From Echinarachnius parma (lineage: Eukaryota; Echinodermata; Echinoidea; Clypeasteroida; Echinarachniidae): 64,000 nt of DNA. The notes under the pieces were generated by a model. It was given only the letters and a program-made list of their open reading frames with translations, did no database searches and was not told the origin of the DNA. Both the position numbers and the translations under genes were made by a program. This document shows positions 57,901 through 61,230 of this stretch, in pieces. The stretch is taken from assembly GCA_037951105.1 (NCBI GenBank), contig JBAMJV010009110.1, positions 1 to 64,000 on the forward strand. The letters are read 5' to 3'. Position 1 is the stretch's first letter. Every line of letters begins with the position of its first letter.

Positions 57901-59234
57901 AGGCAACGATGCTAAGGAACTAAGTTCGATCCTTCTTAATTTGATGTCCCCACAGCTTCAGGATCTGAGAAACCATATCTACCAGGTAGCAAAGGAGGAA
58001 CCGTACATGGGGGACGAATGGCCGACTAAGTGGCTTCGCTTTGAGGACATCCGCAGCCACCAGGATGATCCACTGAAGAATATGGATGAGGTAGGCCCTC
58101 ACAAACGTTCCTGTTTGTTTAGCCTCTAACTAAAACATTCTAGATGAAATGTTATAAGATATATAATGATGGTAGTAATACGCGTTTATGGGATGTATGT
58201 TTGATTGTATTTTAAAGGTGGTTCAGATCCGTATATCAGACGTACAGCGCCATCTTGCGCGCGGTGCATGCTGCACAATGAATCCGTGTTATGCGGTGTG
58301 CGCCAACTAGCCTAGTTCAAAATGGCGACCCGCAGTGTAGCATCCCGACGCTTGATGATCTTTAAGGCGTCTTGTAATTTAAAAACGCCGCGGCTTTCAT
58401 GGGCTTTCCTGATAATCCGGCTTTGTGTTGAAAACTCGATTAACATTCATTACAAAGCTGAAACTGAACGCTTCAATTTTTTTCAAAATAAAGACAAAGT
58501 CTTAAATAGAGCACGATATCCAGGTGATTATATGTGGCGCAGCGGTCCGGCTTGTCCTTTGACTTTCTCAGTTTTACGATCACAAAAGACGGATTATCAA
58601 GGTAGGCTCGTACTTTGTCCCAGGCTTAGCGAGTAATATGTGATATCAAAAGACGGATCGATATTGCTTTCCACCGCGCGACTGCGCCTTACATAATCAC
58701 CCGGATATCGCGCTATTCGTCTTTTCTTTCAAAAAAAACTTGAAGCGTTCAGTTTCAGCTTTCTAGTGGATGCTAATCGAGATTTCAACACAAAGTCGGA
58801 TTATCAGGAAAGCCCATGAAAGCCGCGGCGTTTTTGACTGACAAGACGCCTAACAAGTGTTCTAATTAAGAATTTTATGTCATTGCATGTTTACACAAAA
58901 GAATTTCTGATTTTTTACTAATAAAACTAAATTGAAATTTAATTGAAATATTAAATGGAAGTTAAATGAATTGAATCAAAGACTGCATACTTGTCTATGT
59001 CTGATTTGAATCCTTTTTGTTGTCACTGTAAAGATGAGATTGATATGCAGTCCTCTCCGAATACACCGGGATCTGACAACATTCCTCCAGTTTTACCACG
59101 ACTTGGGGAAGATCATCTATTTCGGGGAGCTCTGCGATGACAAATCTTCGCTCAAAGATCTGGTGGTTCTGGATCCTCAGTGGCTCATCGACGTCTTCAA
59201 GCAAGTCATCACAGTCATCCAACCTCAAAACCTG
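23617..59234 (+). CDS. Death domain-Roc-COR (ROCO-family) gene, 11 exons, 3'-incomplete
   Basis: Multi-exon gene whose predicted protein (543 residues within the window) has, in order, a Death-type domain (about residues 15-105), an acidic linker, a Roc GTPase domain (about 155-395) and the start of a COR dimerisation domain (about 430-543). The Roc P-loop GQERVGKT is at residues 163-170, the switch II/G3 motif DFAGHE at 283-288 and the G4 position THRN at 377-380. ROCO proteins of the LRRK/DAPK/MFHAS1 type use Roc-COR as a GTP-dependent dimerisation module, and a Death domain suggests coupling to apoptosis or innate-immune signalling; that role is inference. All ten introns are GT-AG and exon phases agree throughout, so the gene looks intact. 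The exons sum to 1629 nt from the ATG. No kinase, LRR or stop codon is visible, so more exons are expected downstream of 59234. Coordinates span introns; individual exons are listed separately. Confidence 0.88.
24040..24275. repeat. Decayed copy of the left end of the 5725-8658 element
   Basis: TTCAATCCACCTAAAATCAC, AAATGTTCC, CCAAGTGTCTCA, GGTTGCTGAGATACGGCCTC and CATTTTCAACTGCCCCT follow the order of 5730-5950. Lies in intron 1 of the ROCO gene. Confidence 0.7.
24294..24655. mobile_element. Truncated TTAA-type MITE ending at ROCO exon 2
   Basis: TTAA at 24290-24293, then AGGGGTAGTTCAGTTTTGGT and the family interior (GTGAGATAGTG, AACTGAGTGTTAAATTTGAA). Homology to 55399-55949 stops at about 24655, only about 20 bp before the exon 2 acceptor at 24676. 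Confidence 0.75.
24677..24943 (+). CDS. ROCO gene exon 2 (Death domain)
   Basis: This exon encodes residues about 20-108, most of a Death-type six-helix domain. Recognisable features are the hydrophobic helix ILKKIAERV, the helix [12 protein letters not shown], and the domain-ending pattern [20 protein letters not shown] followed by LKASGYEY; the W in the fifth helix and the final LxxALKxxG are typical. Acceptor ggtcacag, donor TTTG|GTAAGA, phase 1 at both ends. A truncated TTAA-type MITE ends about 20 bp before the acceptor. Confidence 0.85.
24944..25496. other. Intron 2, 5' part
   Basis: Contains a 29-codon acidic/serine-rich open frame at 25305-25394 ([14 protein letters not shown]...), probably the remnant of a transposon-borne gene start; nothing after its stop supports a gene. 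Low confidence. Confidence 0.3.
25497..26395. repeat. Inverted, unfilled copy of the 5535-10760 segment
   Basis: Reverse complement of 5535-5724, 8659-9318 and 10678-10760 in continuous order. It shows both empty insertion sites: AAAT at 25577-25580 for 9319-10677 and ATTT at 26199-26202 for 5725-8658. It also contains a perfect hairpin at 26087-26140. Confidence 0.8.
26087..26140. repeat. Perfect short hairpin
   Basis: TTTATTGTTTTTTTTCTCTG (plus TC) and its exact complement, separated by about 10 bp. Not present at the matching place of the 8659-9318 copy, so probably a later insertion or a small inverted duplication. Confidence 0.6.
26396..27725. other. Intron 2, 3' part
   Basis: Diverged copy of the 22935-23250 repeat at about 27165-27400. 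Otherwise AT-rich with no supportable feature. Confidence 0.4.
27726..27939 (+). CDS. ROCO gene exon 3 (acidic linker and Roc P-loop)
   Basis: Encodes residues about 109-179. It opens with an acidic linker ([10 protein letters not shown]) and ends with the first strand and P-loop of Roc, [18 protein letters not shown]. The Walker A residues GxxxxGKT are complete, so nucleotide binding is expected. Acceptor catctacag, donor ATTAA|GTAAGG, entering in phase 1 and leaving in phase 2. Confidence 0.88.
28080..28320 (-). repeat. Probable 3' end of a CR1/L2-like LINE (minus strand)
   Basis: A (GAATT)n run followed by GAAGTTTATTATGTCCATGA; reversed, this is a 3' UTR end with AATAAACTTC and a short tandem tail typical of CR1/L2-type retrotransposons. 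No coding part. Confidence 0.45.
28590..28975. mobile_element. Foldback element
   Basis: Arms about 28590-28655 and 28913-28975 share GTACCACTAATGCGTCAGTT and CTCGTGAAAGCGCGCT in inverted orientation. Poly-T/poly-A lies just outside. Superfamily unknown. Confidence 0.65.
28985..29345. mobile_element. Foldback MITE, same family as 53025-53410
   Basis: Hairpin with a nearly perfect centre around GTTATAGTGCACTGGTTCAT. Outer arms carry TTTGAACTCCATTTTC and GAAAATGAAGTCCAAATTTG. The end GACATCACACTTCACCACTC matches the 53.4-kb copy. Confidence 0.75.
29375..29940. mobile_element. TTAA-type MITE (complete)
   Basis: TTAA at 29371-29374 and 29941-29944 flanks an imperfect hairpin with ends AGGGATAGTTGAGTTCTGGT and its complement. 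TTAA duplications suggest a Kolobok- or piggyBac-like source. No coding content. Confidence 0.82.
29954..30116. mobile_element. 163-bp MITE
   Basis: Inverted ends GGCCCCGTTGCAGAAAGAGA and complement, continuing through ACAATCGATTGTAAGTT. The truncated relative at 16541-16690 keeps the same junction to the TTAA MITE. Confidence 0.75.
30117..30960. other. Intron 3 spacer
   Basis: No exon or transposon end supported; poly-T run at about 30908-30928. Confidence 0.35.
30961..31828. mobile_element. Hairpin/tandem-repeat element (Helitron-like, pearl type)
   Basis: Starts with a hairpin (CTCATCCGGCCC...GGGCCTGATGAG), then (TCCG)n, then about three tandem units with ACCGATTTTGATTTGGTTTG and CTAAACTTCTACACAGAATT, an AT-only stretch (31500-31660), and ends GCCGGATGAGC. 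This layout (hairpin, microsatellite, core tandem units) is common in marine invertebrate non-autonomous elements; placement in Helitrons is inference. Confidence 0.6.
32075..32175. mobile_element. Right-end fragment of a TTAA-type MITE before ROCO exon 4
   Basis: GAAGCGCCCTCTATAAATCC, AAAACTTAACTTGCCC, then TTTAA ending about 17 bp before the exon 4 acceptor (32192). Matches the right end of 29375-29940. Confidence 0.65.
32193..32335 (+). CDS. ROCO gene exon 4 (Roc switch I region)
   Basis: The split codon AA|C gives GIN, followed by [12 protein letters not shown], a good match to the ROCO switch I/G2 pattern in which a T in the TDG stretch coordinates magnesium. The rest ([14 protein letters not shown]) is a low-complexity insertion. 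Acceptor gcctccag, donor AAGG|GTAACA. The right end of a TTAA-type MITE lies about 17 bp upstream of the acceptor. Confidence 0.82.
32353..32955. mobile_element. Hairpin/tandem element interrupted by a foldback MITE
   Basis: AAGCCTCCACTAACGAAGTG at 32353 and ATTATGTTTTGGG at 32718 are the two halves of a GCCTCCG...GGAGGC-type element start, as in 34717 and 36737. The foldback MITE 32385-32717 sits between them. After it come (GTCC)n and CTCAAGAACCGGTTGACAAA tandem units. Confidence 0.7.
32385..32717. mobile_element. 333-bp foldback MITE
   Basis: Ends GGCCCGGATTCACAAAGGAG and exact complement. Shorter, diverged relatives are at 40111-40231 and 54461-54709. Confidence 0.78.
33300..33415. other. 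Poly-C runs close to exon 5
   Basis: C-runs at 33324-33339 and 33390-33401 lie within 150 bp upstream of exon 5. The rest of intron 4 has no recognised feature apart from a TTAA-type end near 32955. Confidence 0.5.
33462..33536 (+). CDS. ROCO gene exon 5 (basic linker inside Roc)
   Basis: Short 75-nt exon in phase 1-1. It encodes 25 residues, [20 protein letters not shown] then GGRS, a lysine-rich stretch with no family signature. It is supported by the ttcactccag acceptor, the CAG|GTATGA donor, and the fact that only this frame is free of stops and matches the phases on both sides. It precedes the 17.8-kb intron. Confidence 0.7.
33551..33703. mobile_element. Small foldback MITE just after ROCO exon 5
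   Basis: CAGATGTTAACT and AGTTAACATCTG at the ends; inner part GAAATAGCATTTTTAATCC related to 40801-40983. Confidence 0.65.
33704..34327. other. Intron 5 spacer
   Basis: No feature supported. Confidence 0.35.
34330..36597. mobile_element. pogo/Tc1-like element with nested repeats
   Basis: TA at 34328-34329 and 36598-36599. Inverted ends CTGTGAAACTTCGTGTACAA and CCGTAAAACTCCGTGTATAA, both running into GACGCAC. Inside lie a hairpin/tandem element (34717-35250), a hAT-like piece starting TAGTGCTGAGTCGAAT (about 34578), a (GGGTTTCTAT)n stretch (35865-35995), and a hairpin near 36180-36330. No intact transposase; the 168-residue minus-strand frame at 35023-35529 arises from the hairpin/tandem element. 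Confidence 0.7.
34717..35250. mobile_element. Hairpin/tandem element (GCCTCCG type)
   Basis: ATGCCTCCGCCAACGAAGTG then GGAGGCATTATGTTTTCGGG, (GTCC/GTAC)n microsatellite, and repeated units CTCGCGATATCTCAAGAACC plus AATTTCAAACTTGGTATGAG. The head and microsatellite appear twice (34728, 35012). Confidence 0.7.
36737..37990. mobile_element. Hairpin/tandem element with about six 145-150-bp units
   Basis: Head ATGCCTCAGTAACGAAGTCG with GGAGGCATTATG, (GTCCGTAC)n, then units containing TTATCTCAAGAACGGATTGA and CCAAACTTGGTACATGTATC at about 36831, 36979, 37130, 37272, 37416 and 37563, decaying towards the right. Ends GGAGGCATCATTTT followed by the hairpin CGACTGCGCGCAGTCG. Confidence 0.72.
38568..39735. 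mobile_element. 1.2-kb related element nested in the 8.5-kb transposon
   Basis: Ends GGTTGGTCCCTAGACTGG and, inverted, GGCCCCAGAAATGGCTTC share the outer element's terminal motif GGACCTTCTA and GGAAGTCCA. Contains the decayed coding segment 39085-39498. Confidence 0.65.
39085..39498 (+). pseudogene. Decayed transposon-type protein with an EADTR motif
   Basis: 137-codon open frame. The stretch [12 protein letters not shown] followed about 20 residues later by VTDIIN resembles the EADTR...DTD region of a widespread uncharacterised protein carried by invertebrate transposons, which I recall as PIN-like. No N-terminal or C-terminal continuation is intact. It could be the remains of the element's own gene. 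Assignment rests on motif memory only. Confidence 0.4.
39790..40080. repeat. Left subterminal array of CAATCTATTAGATTGA words
   Basis: About a dozen half- or full copies of ATTGA...TCAAT words (for example CAATCTATTAGATTGAAT, TCAATCTATTGTCAATCT) in 290 bp. The same word occurs at 45590-45735 at the other end of the element. Confidence 0.8.
40111..40231. mobile_element. 120-bp foldback MITE
   Basis: TGGCCCGAATTCATGAAGG and inverted CCTTCATGAATTTGGCCC; same family as 32385-32717, internally deleted. Confidence 0.68.
40801..40983. mobile_element. Small foldback MITE
   Basis: GTTGTTAAAT at the left, ATTTAACAAC at the right; arms share ATCCCGAGGG and CACGGAATATT. Related to 33551-33703. Confidence 0.65.
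41441..41690 (-). pseudogene. SLC9A8: Two decayed extra copies of the NHE8 terminal exon
   Basis: At 41624-41690 the minus strand reads [17 protein letters not shown] and stop. At 41441-41500 a frame-broken relative ends in the same GCTCATTGGAAACTGA. Together with 41856-41942 the last exon is present three times, 183 and 232 bp apart. Between copies lies a repeat (GTGCGCAAAAACTAGCC, GCAGCATCCC, GATGATCTTAAAT) that also occurs at 58290-58370. Confidence 0.65.
41856..41942 (-). pseudogene. SLC9A8: NHE8 terminal exon (best copy)
   Basis: After an acceptor ttttacag, 28 codons and a stop: [20 protein letters not shown] then EETELIGN. This corresponds to the cytoplasmic C-terminus of Na+/H+ exchanger 8, a Golgi/endosomal and apical exchanger, where LTNKWYEEVR and an acidic end are conserved. 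Intact as an exon, but part of a truncated gene fragment. Confidence 0.75.
42040..42229 (-). pseudogene. SLC9A8: Duplicated NHE8 penultimate-exon sequence
   Basis: Two copies, near 42229-42170 ([15 protein letters not shown], with an acceptor tctacag) and 42091-42040 ([15 protein letters not shown], acceptor lost), of the segment matching GRxQMxxLTN of NHE8. A third partial copy is fused to the terminal exon. Confidence 0.62.
42420..42563 (-). pseudogene. SLC9A8: NHE8 C-terminal exon, coding frame intact
   Basis: 48 codons between acceptor tttattacag and donor AAG|GTAAGG. Reads [16 protein letters not shown], then [20 protein letters not shown]. Matches the NHE8-specific block [12 protein letters not shown]...[18 protein letters not shown]. 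This is the strongest evidence for the family. Confidence 0.85.
43203..43256 (-). pseudogene. SLC9A8: Short NHE8 exon
   Basis: Acceptor ccagtgtag, donor AATG|GTAAGT. Encodes [17 protein letters not shown], matching the basic KK.V.LSKTEKMGN segment of NHE8. Its phase does not fit the exons on either side, which suggests a missing exon or indels. Confidence 0.6.
43440..43800. other. Unassigned stretch between NHE8 exons
   Basis: A 117-codon frame is open on the + strand (43443-43796), opposite to the NHE8 exons. I do not recognise its product, and there are no splice signals or a convincing start context. Not called as a gene. Confidence 0.25.
43970..44117 (-). pseudogene. SLC9A8: NHE8 exon with frameshift (last transmembrane region)
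   Basis: After acceptor tgttgacag it reads [18 protein letters not shown], the conserved G-LRGA-YAL-L helix of NHE8. Then the frame changes: TTLVI is followed in another frame by [16 protein letters not shown], the next conserved helix. About 4 nt appear to be missing near 44020, and the first frame meets a stop (TAA) before the donor AAAG|GTAATT. The exon therefore cannot encode the normal exchanger. Confidence 0.8.
44517..44997. mobile_element. TA-type MITE
   Basis: TA at 44515-44516 and 44998-44999; ends CCGTGGGTGCTAGAGAATCC and, inverted, CCGTAGTGGCTAGAGAACCC, then GGCCAG. Tc1/mariner-like target choice. The 68-codon + strand frame inside is incidental. Confidence 0.7.
45382..45469 (-). 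CDS. Start exon of a predicted chimeric transcript
   Basis: ATG at 45469-45467 followed by [20 protein letters not shown] and SDGTLQMSE, then donor GAAG|GTGAGT. It ends in phase 1, which matches the first NHE8 exon (43970-44117) and would give [10 protein letters not shown] in frame. The peptide does not resemble the NHE8 N-terminus and I do not recognise it. Upstream is a CpG-rich patch (45470-45500) that could act as a promoter. Any product would stop early because of the frameshift. Confidence 0.4.
45590..45735. repeat. Right subterminal array of CAATCTATTAGATTGA words
   Basis: Counterpart of 39790-40080: TTCAATAGATTGAAAC, CAATCTATTACAGATTG and CAATCTATTAGATTGAAA, ending at the terminal inverted repeat. 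Confidence 0.78.
45889..45940. repeat. Poly-C and (CA)n microsatellite
   Basis: About 22 C followed by about 13 CA repeats. Confidence 0.9.
46588..46917. other. Intron 5 spacer
   Basis: Between the 8.5-kb element and the Harbinger-like element. No feature except the word TTGAATTTGCCACGCATC near its end, duplicated at 51257. Confidence 0.4.
47419..48376. mobile_element. Element rich in the palindrome TTCTTGATATCAAGAA
   Basis: Inverted ends GGCAAGCCGTTTGAACA and GGCTAGCCGTTTTAACA, flanked by AT on both sides. The interior has about ten copies of TTGATATCAAGAA-type words. Sits inside 46921-48880 and is itself split by a TTAA MITE. Confidence 0.65.
47736..48270. mobile_element. TTAA-type MITE (complete, innermost)
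   Basis: TTAA at 47732-47735 and decayed TTAG at 48271-48274. Ends AGGGGTAGTACAGTTTTGGT and inverted AGGGGTAGTTTAGTTTTGGT. Same family as 29375-29940. Confidence 0.8.
48881..48918 (+). promoter_or_regulatory. Candidate recursive (zero-length exon) splice site
   Basis: TCTTTCTTTTGTCTTCCTTT then CAAG, immediately followed by GTAAGAAAG. A long pyrimidine tract plus AG|GTAAG is the architecture of recursive splice sites that let long introns be removed in steps. It is 15.4 kb into the 17.8-kb intron 5. The tract is nearly identical to the true exon 6 acceptor at 51280-51312, so this may instead be a leftover duplicate of that acceptor. Confidence 0.5.
49190..49260. repeat. Short tandem CCAGTTTGATATTCGG
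   Basis: Three copies of about 24 bp. Confidence 0.7.
49295..49960. repeat. Tandem repeat, unit about 188 bp
   Basis: CAAAAGGGGATA-type starts at about 49302, 49489, 49676 and 49866. Units share ATCTTTACAAAAAAGATACA, CCATACACATTACTATAT and CCCATCCCCTATTGACCGGG. Confidence 0.75.
49961..51256. other. Intron 5, 3' part, AT-rich
   Basis: Pyrimidine-rich patch at 50355-50480. No exon, transposon end or array seen. Confidence 0.4.
51257..51312 (+). repeat. 56-bp duplicated acceptor region of exon 6
   Basis: TTGAATTTGCCACGCATCTA through TTTCAAG matches 46901-46920 joined to 48881-48918, with the Harbinger-like element removed. This copy is the functional exon 6 acceptor. Confidence 0.78.
51313..51440 (+). 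CDS. ROCO gene exon 6 (Roc switch II)
   Basis: Encodes residues 253-295: [10 protein letters not shown], an N/E-rich stretch, then [19 protein letters not shown]. The DFAGHExY motif is the ROCO version of the DxxG switch II. Entry phase 1 matches exon 5 across 17.8 kb; exit phase 0 with donor CACCAG|GTATTA. The acceptor tract is duplicated about 2.4 kb upstream (see 48881-48918). Confidence 0.88.
51710..51736. repeat. Poly-G run in intron 6
   Basis: About 27 consecutive G. Confidence 0.9.
51836..52680. mobile_element. Tc1/mariner-like non-autonomous element
   Basis: TA at 51834-51835 and 52681-52682. The terminal inverted repeat is perfect for about 27 bp: CTCCGCAAAAAAAGAAACTG then GACACTT. 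845 bp with no transposase frame. Confidence 0.87.
52915..53013 (+). CDS. ROCO gene exon 7 (Roc core strand)
   Basis: 33 codons, phase 0-0. [20 protein letters not shown] is the hydrophobic strand after switch II seen in LRRK and MFHAS1 relatives. It ends EDMFFIGE. Acceptor tttcactag, donor GAGAG|GTAAAG. A foldback MITE begins about 10 bp into the next intron. Confidence 0.85.
53025..53410. mobile_element. Foldback MITE after ROCO exon 7
   Basis: Ends AGCTGTGACATCATTAATC and inverted AAGTGTGACGTCATTAAAA; inner arms TTTGAACTTCATTTTCG and inverted partner; centre GCTCTGGTTGTAACGTTATG. Same family as 28985-29345. A pyrimidine-rich (CTTCTC) stretch follows to about 53490. Confidence 0.75.
53491..54060. 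other. Intron 7, 3' part
   Basis: No repeat or extra exon supported; the 78-codon frame at 53769-54005 has no splice context. Confidence 0.35.
54063..54257 (+). CDS. ROCO gene exon 8 (Roc G4 motif)
   Basis: 65 codons, phase 0-0. Contains the helix [18 protein letters not shown] and the strand [12 protein letters not shown]. The position normally THLD or TKxD, which reads the guanine base, is THRN here, so the specificity aspartate is replaced. Acceptor ttttgacag, donor GAGAG|GTACAT. Confidence 0.86.
54461..54709. mobile_element. Foldback MITE in intron 8
   Basis: Ends TTCATGAAACCCCGCTAGCA and inverted TTCATGAAAGCCCGCTAGCT, then TAGTTCCTTGC. Related by the ATTCATGAA end to 40111-40231. Confidence 0.68.
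55048..55161 (+). CDS. ROCO gene exon 9 (end of Roc)
   Basis: 38 codons, phase 0-0: [20 protein letters not shown], then [18 protein letters not shown]. The pattern of a strand ending in a charged/small-residue loop fits the last part of Roc before COR. Acceptor gtatttacag, donor CAACG|GTATGT. Confidence 0.82.
55399..55949. mobile_element. TTAA-type MITE (complete)
   Basis: TTAA at 55395-55398 and 55950-55953; ends AGGGATAGTTGAGTTTTGGT and inverted AGGGATAGTTGAGTTCTGGT. Lies in intron 9. Confidence 0.85.
56141..57155. repeat. 33-bp minisatellite, interrupted
   Basis: Unit AAGGTTCGTCGTTCGCCAAA plus CCTTGCTCTTTCC (33 bp), about 26 copies at 56141-56795 and 56946-57155 with substitutions and a few length variants. 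Because 33 is a multiple of 3, long frames are open on both strands (up to 179 codons). These are not genes: no splice sites, opposite-strand frames are equally open, and the array lies in an intron. Confidence 0.85.
56796..56945 (+). repeat. LINE/SINE-type 3' fragment inside the minisatellite
   Basis: GCACTTTGAGCACCTTATTA ... GCGCAATATAAATATTCAAT then (ATT)n. This is the 3' tail style of CR1/L2-type retroelements. It splits the 33-bp array. Confidence 0.5.
57156..57955. other. Intron 9, 3' part
   Basis: No feature supported. Confidence 0.35.
57956..58090 (+). CDS. ROCO gene exon 10 (Roc-COR junction)
   Basis: 45 codons, phase 0-0. [20 protein letters not shown] followed by [20 protein letters not shown]. 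The helix LxxLRxxIxxVA followed by P..W..FE is the standard Roc-to-COR transition. Acceptor gatgtccccacag, donor GATGAG|GTAGGC. Confidence 0.88.
58290..58370. repeat. Copy of the repeat found between NHE8 terminal exons
   Basis: GTGCGCCAACTAGCCTAGTT, GCAGTGTAGCATCCC and GATGATCTTTAA follow the same order as at 41700-41800 and, more weakly, 41520-41610. Confidence 0.6.
58340..58860. mobile_element. Foldback element in intron 10
   Basis: Arms about 58360-58515 and 58690-58855 share TTTTTAAAACGCCGCGG-type, CATGGGCTTTCCTGATAATC and GCTGAAACTGAACGCTTCAA in inverted order. The 104-codon frame across it is incidental. Confidence 0.68.
59034..59234 (+). CDS. ROCO gene exon 11 (COR domain)
   Basis: 67 codons, phase 0-0. 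Contains [20 protein letters not shown] and [18 protein letters not shown], the hallmark COR strands (FLxFYHDLGxIIYF and LDPQWLxDVFKxVIT). Acceptor tcactgtaaag is pyrimidine-poor; donor AACCTG|GTACCT. No further COR exon was recognised up to 64000. Confidence 0.88.
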
Positions 59235-59289
59235 GTACCTTTCTGTTTTTACATAATCAGAATATAATAAATGATTGAATGATTGTTAT

Positions 59290-59600
59290 TTCTGTCATCA
59301 ACGTAGTGGCGGGGGCATTATGTTTCTTGATGGTCCGTCTGTCCCGTCATTCCATCCATCCATCCGCCCCGTTTTTGTTCTCGTGATATCGTGAAGGACT
59401 GATCGATTTCAAACTTGGCATGGGTGTACATATTAGATTGCAGTGATTTGTTTAGTTTACAGGGTCAAAAGTGGAAAAGATCCCATAATATGCAAAAAAT
59501 CAAGATCAGCTTACAATCAAGACATTTCAAGAACTGAGTCATGAACTCAATTGATAAAGTGCCTAATATGACTGATATTGATCTCTATATAATTTCTACA
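59290..59600. mobile_element. Fragment of a hairpin/tandem element
   Basis: GGGGCATTATGTTTCTTGATG, GTCCGTCTGTCCC, TCTCGTGATATCGTGAAGG and GATTTCAAACTTGGCATGGG match the elements at 34717 and 36737, in diverged form. Confidence 0.6.
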
Positions 59601-60329
59601 ATGATAATTATTACCCGATTCATAGGATACAATGCAAACCTCCAAACATTGTGTGCACTATCTGCACTCCATGGGGAGCATTCCTTCCAAGCGGCTTATG
59701 GGCATTGAGAAGATTGTTCACATTAAGGTTTTCACCTCCTACCGGGTACCCATTTATACACCTGGGTAGAGAGCAGCAATGGTACATATTGTACCTAAAT
59801 ACCATGAGCCGATTAATTGGTCAGAATCTTAGGTCATGAGTTCAAAAGTCACAGGGCTCATGTAAAATAGCTTGGTAATGTATTTTTGGTCAAACAAACA
59901 GTCTTTGTATTCTTTAGTTTCCCGCAAAATCTTATTATTTTTCCCCAAAAAATAAATAAAAAGGAGATCAAGTCATGCCCACTTGTACGTGTCCTACTGC
60001 AAAAGCTATCTGGAGAGGAATAAATATTTGTTGACAGTTTTGTATGAAATTTACAACATACTGCAGTAACACAAGATTTTGAAAGAAGTCCTTTATATGC
60101 AATAAATGGGGTAAAATATATCACTTTTGAACAGATAAATATGCTATTGCTCGAGATGGTTGGAACCTGGGAGCAAAAAGGAATGTCCAATCAACCATCT
60201 TTTAAATTTCCAGGTATTTTAGTCTAGTCGGAATGGGGGGTTCCCATGCACCCAAAAGATATATTTTTTTAACATACATTTTTGTAAACCTGAATGTGTC
60301 TAGTTAAAGAATTTTGATGTTACCAAGAC

Positions 60330-61230
60330 CAAATCGTGTCCCATGGGTGTGTTTGGCGGCCATCTTTGACACCATGTTGGAGTTCAATGGAAAAAAGTGT
60401 AACTAACTCAAATGTTGAATAACGGGCCATAACAAGAACATTGAACATGTATTTAGGAATAGTTGGCAACGAGGGATTATTTTTGAATAAAATTACAATA
60501 TTTAAATCAATTTGAATACGTAATTTAGCGATGATCGTGGTGGCCATCTTGAATTTTTACAAAAAAATACGATTTTTTAATATATCTCTTGGAATATATC
60601 TAATAAAAAGACTAATATACATGATTGTTCATAAAATGCATCATGGAATATTTGTTCAATATGTTCTAGTTCATAATTCAATGATATAAATTCAAACAGG
60701 AGGTATTGGCCGCCATTTTGTGCCACTCTTGGCCACCATGTTGGATTTCATTGAAATACGTGTAAATTGCTTATGTTTTAATTAGGGTCATACAAAGACA
60801 AATTAACACTTTGTATGTGGGTGAAATGGCAACGAGGGATTAGTTAAAGTATAATTATAATAATTCAATTAATTTGAATGCATAATTCGGCTGCCATCTT
60901 GGATTTTGGTGAAAACAAAAAAAAATTATACATCTTTTGGGATTAAATGAAATAAACGGAAAATACAAAACAAATGAACATGCTTTTTGATAATTTGGCA
61001 ACTAGGGATGATTACAAATGATAATTTAAGTTGATTGTATGCCTGCCATCTTGGCAGCCATCTTGGATTTTAATGAAAATATGTATATGTACATAAATTA
61101 TCTTTCTAAATAAGTACCATGCATTCAAGTCCAATGATCACATTTTTTGTATGAGAGTTATTAATAGATATAGCATTGAAACATGATGTCAGAATTATAA
61201 AGCCCCCAATTCGGGATTTGGTAGCCATCT
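60330..61230. repeat. Diverged tandem/interspersed array of GCCATCTTGGATTTT
   Basis: The word occurs at about 60355, 60540, 60710, 60770 (CACCATGTTGGATTTC), 60892, 61030, 61048 and 61215, with about 150-185 bp between groups. Each follows AATTTGAAT and GGCAACGAGGGATTA-type phrases. Confidence 0.6.
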
